Origin: Firmicutes bacterium UBA2296 | GTDB taxonomy: Bacteria > Bacillota > UBA994 | Assembly: GCA_002345475.1 (NCBI GenBank) | Contig: DDWC01000062.1 | Coordinates: 1 to 7,067 of the forward strand | DNA: 7,067 bases | Reading direction: 5' to 3' | Shown here: piece by piece, positions 6,219 to 7,067 of the stretch | Position numbering within the stretch: position 1 is the stretch's first letter | Layout: the number at the start of each line of letters is the position of its first letter | Notes under the pieces: generated by a model | Database searches by the model: none | Told to the model about the DNA's origin: nothing | Seen by the model: only the letters and a program-made list of their open reading frames with translations | Made by a program: the position numbers and the translations under genes

Positions 6219-7067
6219 CTAGCGCTGTCCTGTGGTGGCTTTTTTCGGGATGTGACCTGCAGCCCGGGCCACGTCGTCCGGGCTCATCTCCTGAGGCGCG
6301 ATGCCAATCATGCCGGTAAACTCTTCGAAGTATACCACCACCCCGTCTATGGGAGAGGCATACTCTTTGGTCTTTAGACCCCACCAGCTGTGCTGCAAAG
6401 CGATGACTTCACCCGCCTGTACCCGCTCGCCAATGCGCCGGAAAATAAACCCGTCAAAGTGCCCTTGTACCGTTTCCAGCTTAAGCAGCCTGATTCCCCG
6501 GGCCAGCAGGCCATCCAGGGCCGGATAGCGCTGTGATATAGAGGTGGTGTAATCCCGCACAAGAGGAGCGGGACGTTCCAGCAGCAACTCGTTTACTGTG
6601 GAAACCTGTGCCAGGCGTGCCGGCACCAGGATTCCCAGCGCCACCGCAGGGAATATTACGAGCATGGATGAAACCAGCGACTGTGTGGAAAGAGGCATGT
6701 CAAAACCTGAGTTACTGATCATACGCAACAGCAGCACCGACGCCATTCCTCCGAGCAATGAACCCGCAATGGGGGCCAGAAGCGACTCTCCGCTGATGGT
6801 AGCTGCCACCTGATTGCGTCTCAGCCCCAGGGTCTTCAGTATAGCGAGTATGCGTCGGTTGTCCATATAGGCCAGCAGTTTAGCAGTGAGAAAAGCGAGA
6901 GCCAGAAAAAGTAATAGCGTCAACTTGGCCTGGACAATCACGTTGTAGCTGGATTCGACGAACTGGCCAGCCATGGGGTCATCCTCATGCATAGCCCGCA
7001 CTGTACTGCCCCGGCTGTGCATTCCTGCCAAAGCGGAACGGATTATAGCGTCGCGGGTGGTATAAAA
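6219..7067 (-). CDS. FtsX/MacB-family ABC transporter permease, C-terminal part with lipoyl-like tail (5' end outside window)
   Basis: The frame is open to the window edge, giving 282 visible residues that begin FYTTRDAIIRSALAGMHSRG; the in-frame TTG at 7031 is internal. Three hydrophobic segments (about 47-66, 95-115 and 131-150) surround the FtsX-type pattern NRRILAILKTLGLRRNQVAATISGE, here split by position, where the cytoplasmic loop contacts the ATPase in MacB-like systems. After the last segment most FtsX proteins end within a few residues. This one goes on for about 130 residues, including IGERVQAGEVIAL (about 212-224) and EYASPIDGVVVYF (about 235-247), the paired-strand pattern of biotinyl/lipoyl-type domains as in RnfC or HlyD proteins. 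No clear modification lysine is seen. Such permeases with an ATPase extrude or release lipids, peptides or drugs; the substrate is unknown here. The gene stops 22 bases before the inverted-repeat element. Confidence 0.82.
   Translation of the reverse strand, partial: FYTTRDAIIRSALAGMHSRGSTVRAMHEDDPMAGQFVESSYNVIVQAKLTLLLFLALAFLTAKLLAYMDNRRILAILKTLGLRRNQVAATISGESLLAPIAGSLLGGMASVLLLRMISNSGFDMPLSTQSLVSSMLVIFPAVALGILVPARLAQVSTVNELLLERPAPLVRDYTTSISQRYPALDGLLARGIRLLKLETVQGHFDGFIFRRIGERVQAGEVIALQHSWWGLKTKEYASPIDGVVVYFEEFTGMIGIAPQEMSPDDVARAAGHIPKKATTGQR

Noticed and set aside
6258..6290. AGCCCGG/CCCGGGCT potential stem near the permease 3' end
   Set aside because: It lies within the coding sequence, is not followed by a T tract, and is explained by GC-rich codons.
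5994..6384. Short minus-strand frames across the inverted-repeat element, considered as a transposase remnant
   Set aside because: The translations show no transposase motif I can recognise, and one overlaps the permease gene in another frame; not enough to call a pseudogene.

Overview
The window looks like chromosomal DNA of a Gram-positive Firmicute of the class Clostridia, most like the Peptococcaceae/Desulfotomaculum type. This rests on moderate GC, strong AAGGAGG-type ribosome binding sites with GTG and TTG starts, a LysM-G5-M23 wall hydrolase, a long two-part U32 protein and a WalR-like response regulator. It is inferred from protein character, not from a database match. All supported genes lie on the minus strand, so the biological reading order runs from position 7067 down to 1.

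In that order the window holds: (1) the 3' part of an FtsX/MacB-type ABC permease gene (6219-7067, 5' end outside), with an unusual C-terminal tail resembling a lipoyl/biotinyl-type beta domain; (2) a 288-base gap carrying a small element with 15-bp perfect terminal inverted repeats (6038-6194) that encloses a plus-strand intrinsic terminator, followed by a good extended -10 promoter (5970-5997); (3) a Na+/phosphate cotransporter with a fused PhoU domain (4335-5930); (4) a 134-base gap with a strong GC-rich hairpin and a short inverted repeat; (5) a membrane-anchored LysM-G5-M23 endopeptidase (2815-4200); (6) a terminator-like hairpin; (7) a long peptidase U32-family protein with two U32-like halves, each with a cysteine cluster (396-2765); (8) the first 109 codons of a response regulator, WalR-like by its N-terminus (1-327), preceded by a candidate promoter.

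M23, U32 and the regulator are closely spaced and may be partly co-transcribed, with the hairpin between M23 and U32 acting as an attenuator. A WalR-type regulator beside a wall hydrolase fits the known role of WalRK in cell-wall homeostasis. The transporter with its PhoU domain would also fit a PhoB-like regulator, so the regulator's identity is likely but not settled.

Most of the window is ordinary core-type sequence. The parts most worth a second look are the permease tail, the inverted-repeat element with its orphan terminator, and the two-barrel U32 protein. I see no CRISPR array, tRNA, rRNA or complete insertion sequence, and no convincing plus-strand gene.
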